Origin: Ascaris suum
Taxonomy: Eukaryota > Nematoda > Chromadorea > Rhabditida > Ascarididae
DNA: 64,000 nt
Assembly: GCA_013433145.1 (NCBI GenBank)
Contig: CM024187.1
Span: 16,977,826-17,041,825 of the forward strand
Direction: 5' to 3'
Positions within the stretch are counted from its first letter, which is position 1. Each line of letters begins with the position of its first letter. The notes beneath the pieces were generated by a model. The model had not been told where the DNA came from and ran no database searches. It was given only the letters and a program-made list of their open reading frames with translations. Position numbers and translations under genes: made by a program. Of this stretch, positions 61,101-64,000 are shown in pieces.

Positions 61101-63930
61101 AGTTTCCAAAGAAAACAACCTTTACGAAAGCACAAAAACCGCTTAGGGCAAACAAACTGTGAAATGAAGAGCAGTCAGCAATGAAGGCGAGGACTTCTCC
61201 ATACCGCCAATATGGAATGCAACCTTTCGAGGGGAAGAATTAACGTTGGAAACGACGGTTCCGAGTTGTAAAATATAAAACTCACTCATTATTCAGCGTG
61301 CGTAATAAAAGGTTTCTAAACAGTGAAGTTGGTGCTGTATTCTTTTCAAACACGATTAATGTTCTTTTGACTCCTAGCGTGCCTTCTAGTTTCCAAGGCA
61401 ACAGGCAAAGATTAAGATGCGAATCTGCAAATTACCCGAAGTGAGTTGGTGAGTCCAATAAGGCGAGCAATAGCAGTGTTATGCAGGTGAAGAACCTCGA
61501 GCAACATCGAAACCTAAAGCCACACTGCTAAACTAAACTTCCGAGAAGTGACGTCACTGACTCATCTAGTTTGCTTATGTTTTTGAAAATACTTCCAGCT
61601 AATAAAAAAGGAGTAACTGTGTGAACGACAGAGATTATACAGGGCTCTGACCACGATGAGAGCGGGGACCTGGCAGACCAAGAGGGCTATAGCATCTCTT
61701 TTGTAGGATCACGAGAGGTAATGGGAGTTTTGCTGAACGGAAGCAGAAGGCGTTTCGGCATGCAACAACGCATTTACTGCCACAACAACCATTGTACAGA
61801 TCACTTAAAAAGGTTACAACACGCCTTGAAAAGTTTATGTTAAAATGCTTGCAACCCGAAGTATAAAATTTTTTGCAGCTTTCAAACCTATTTTCTTTCG
61901 TGGCGCTGCACACAACCCAGACGGCTCTCTGCATCTCTTATATCCTTTTTGCATTATTCTCACCCTCCCCCGTCCTCCTCAATCTCCGCAAGAGAGCATC
62001 GGGGGAACTTCGCTTGTTATCAATTCGGAGTGAGAGGGGTTGGTTATGCATGAAATCAAATCCAGCTGGCAATAACTTCAACACGATTTAAATATCAGCA
62101 ACTACAAGCCCGTCAGACAATGCAATACTCCGAAATTCAACAAAGAAAAAATAAAAGCGTAACTGACAACCTATCTTGGAATCGTACCTAAAATAAACCT
62201 AAACAATAAACCAAAGCTTATGCGAATTTAAAGAGAACGCTTCATTTTACCTGCTTGGAAACACAGAATTTCTATTGCTCACAGCGCAAACAAATGAAAA
62301 GGATTAAATTAATGAATTAATGAAAAAAGAACTTATCAACGGAACCCACATTTCGCACGGCATAGTTGTAGACCTCGCGATAATGTGCCTCCGTAGCACT
62401 ATCTGCTTCCAGACAATTTGGCGACGACACACTGCGCTGAGTGACGTATTCGTTGACTACCCATGAGACCCGATTCAACCACTTCTTGAGACCTTTCGTG
62501 TCTGCAAGCAGCATTTAAGAATCGTCTAAAAAATCTCAAGTGAAGATGACCGATCGCAGTGGCAGCAATAGTTTATCTACGCAGTCATACATATTAACAT
62601 CAACGTTAAGAGGCTCAAAAATTGTCAAGCACAGAAGTGTGGGCGAGGGAAGGAATAACGACATCTTTGAGCTGTTTATGGGCCACTGATCAAACAATCA
62701 TGGTGCTATTTTTAAGGTTTGAAGATAAGTTGCAGAAATTTTATGTGTGAACCGAAATAAAAGTCGTGTTTTCCTCGATTAAAAAAAGGGCAGAAAAAAG
62801 TCTGCGGACTACTTCATAATATGTATAAAGATCTCCTCGCCCATTCAAGCCTCACAAATCACCCCTCTCTCTCGCACAATTCCTTACCCTCAAACTTCTA
62901 CCTAATTTTTGAGTTGTGATTTTTACGCATTCTGTTCAACATAACTATGTACAGCACAACCTAGGTCTCACTGCACCTATTTGCAAGGCCTCGCGAAAGT
63001 GACGTGTAGCCGTGCAAAAAAAGGACCTGCGTCACCCCAGTTAACTGGAGCTCGAGGTGCAGCCGAGCTGAGCAGTTGCAGCCTTGTCAGATCAATCCCG
63101 TCACGGTCAAGAACGAGCAAGGGCTCCACTCCATTGTGCTTCGATTTCGACATCTTTTCATATTGCATGATCACCTCACCTCCGTCGCTCTTTTCTGCGA
63201 AAGTCGACTCTTGAAGTAAACGAAATTAAGTTCCACCTCACAGACACCACAAGACTACCGTCTGCATTCTAAGCAATGCTGCATTTCTAAGATAAGACTC
63301 GAATTTCGACTATCGAACATTAAAGCTGTGGAAGCTGAAACAATTCAACAAAAATTTATCCCTGTGGCTCAAAGAATAAAGCAGACTTATCTGACGCATT
63401 TCTCAGCATGTCACCTCTTTTCAGATAAAAAGTGGAATGCGTATACTAATCACTAAAGTGAGAAAAGAAATACACTGAGAAATTTCCTGCAAGACTCGTG
63501 CAATACGAAAATGGTTGGTTTTAGTTCTCGGAAAACAATTCTACATGCAAAAATTAAAGTGCAACACATGCCGGTCACCAATTAATTCATCCACTGTTCA
63601 ATGTGTTCTCCATTCTGTTTAACGCTGTGTAATACTAAAAAGCGAATAGCCTGCCTATGAAAGCAATACTGCTTCGAGCGAAAGCTCTCTGAAGTAATGC
63701 GGCTTAATTAAGTTTCCGAAGCTAAACGGTCGACTGGAAGTGCCTAAAACGCGAACCTTTCTGGATGACATCCGCCTCGGGCACATATTTACCGTTATCG
63801 GTGCGTAGAAACGTCCGTCCACGTACCACTCCTTGCGGCAACAATTGATCAAATGGTTCAACGCTTTTCGTAACACCAATATCGTTTAGAAAATATGAGA
63901 TGAAACGTGCGAAGAACATGTGCACTGCGG
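58176..63930 (-). CDS. LARS2: leucyl-tRNA synthetase, mitochondrial type, last nine exons (5' end outside window)
   Basis: The enzyme charges mitochondrial tRNA-Leu with leucine in the organelle matrix. Exons, 5' to 3': 63930-63757, 63194-63027, 62501-62350, 61513-61436, 60953-60879, 59688-59539, 59149-59005, 58906-58721, 58309-58176. All eight junctions agree in phase, giving 419 residues and TAA. Catalytic-domain parts: [18 protein letters not shown], then [16 protein letters not shown] and the class-I ATP-binding loop [12 protein letters not shown]. The anticodon-binding helical domain has [41 protein letters not shown] and [13 protein letters not shown]. The C-terminal domain has [16 protein letters not shown] (family 'VNGKxRGKIxVP') and a lysine-rich end (KTKKSRK). 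Exon 59149-59005 adds 48 residues that I cannot match to the family. The Rossmann-fold start (HIGH motif), editing domain and targeting peptide lie beyond 64000. An intron of about 1.2 kb separates the KMSKS exon from nothing else recognisable. Confidence 0.92.
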
Positions 63931-64000
63931 CTACAATAAACAGAAAATAAAATGAATCGCCTACAGCAGAAATTCTAAGCAATATTTAAAGTGTAGTTTA

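Overview
The window reads as nuclear DNA of a nematode. It is AT-rich, with small exons (about 55-275 bp) separated by introns of about 100 bp to 5 kb and C. elegans-type TTTCAG acceptors. It carries a near-exact spliced-leader SL1 sequence and what look like trans-splice acceptors just upstream of start codons. Almost none of the long single-frame ORFs is a gene by itself. I built the models below by hand from splice sites, reading-phase agreement and recognisable family sequence. The species cannot be settled from the sequence; a parasitic clade III or V worm with large introns would fit.

Every gene model lies on the minus strand. From left to right: (1) the first two coding exons of ribosomal protein P2 (1980-3263), running off the left edge; (2) a 16-exon DH-PH-FYVE-PH Rho-family exchange factor of the FGD/EXC-5 type (9122-30116); (3) a short unidentified four-exon gene (34680-36786, tentative); (4) a complete 13-exon EXOC8/Exo84 exocyst subunit gene (41494-53129, 683 aa); (5) the last nine exons of mitochondrial leucyl-tRNA synthetase LARS2 (58176-63930), entering from beyond the right edge. 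The genes are far apart, so nothing suggests an operon. Genes 2 and 4 both concern membrane trafficking and the cytoskeleton, but their adjacency need not be functional.

Between and inside the genes lie two decayed CR1/Jockey-like LINE relics (about 4.8-5.7 kb and 31.8-32.5 kb), three long (TA)n arrays, a (TTTA)n array, homopolymer runs and a G-rich block. An SL1-like sequence followed 250 bp later by a poly(A) tract sits antisense in an intron of gene 2. The most striking non-genic object is an 894-bp foldback element (54625-55518) between EXOC8 and LARS2: two 236-bp inverted arms that look identical by eye, ends TGTTGCAC...GTGCAACA, and 5-bp ACTTC direct repeats on both sides.
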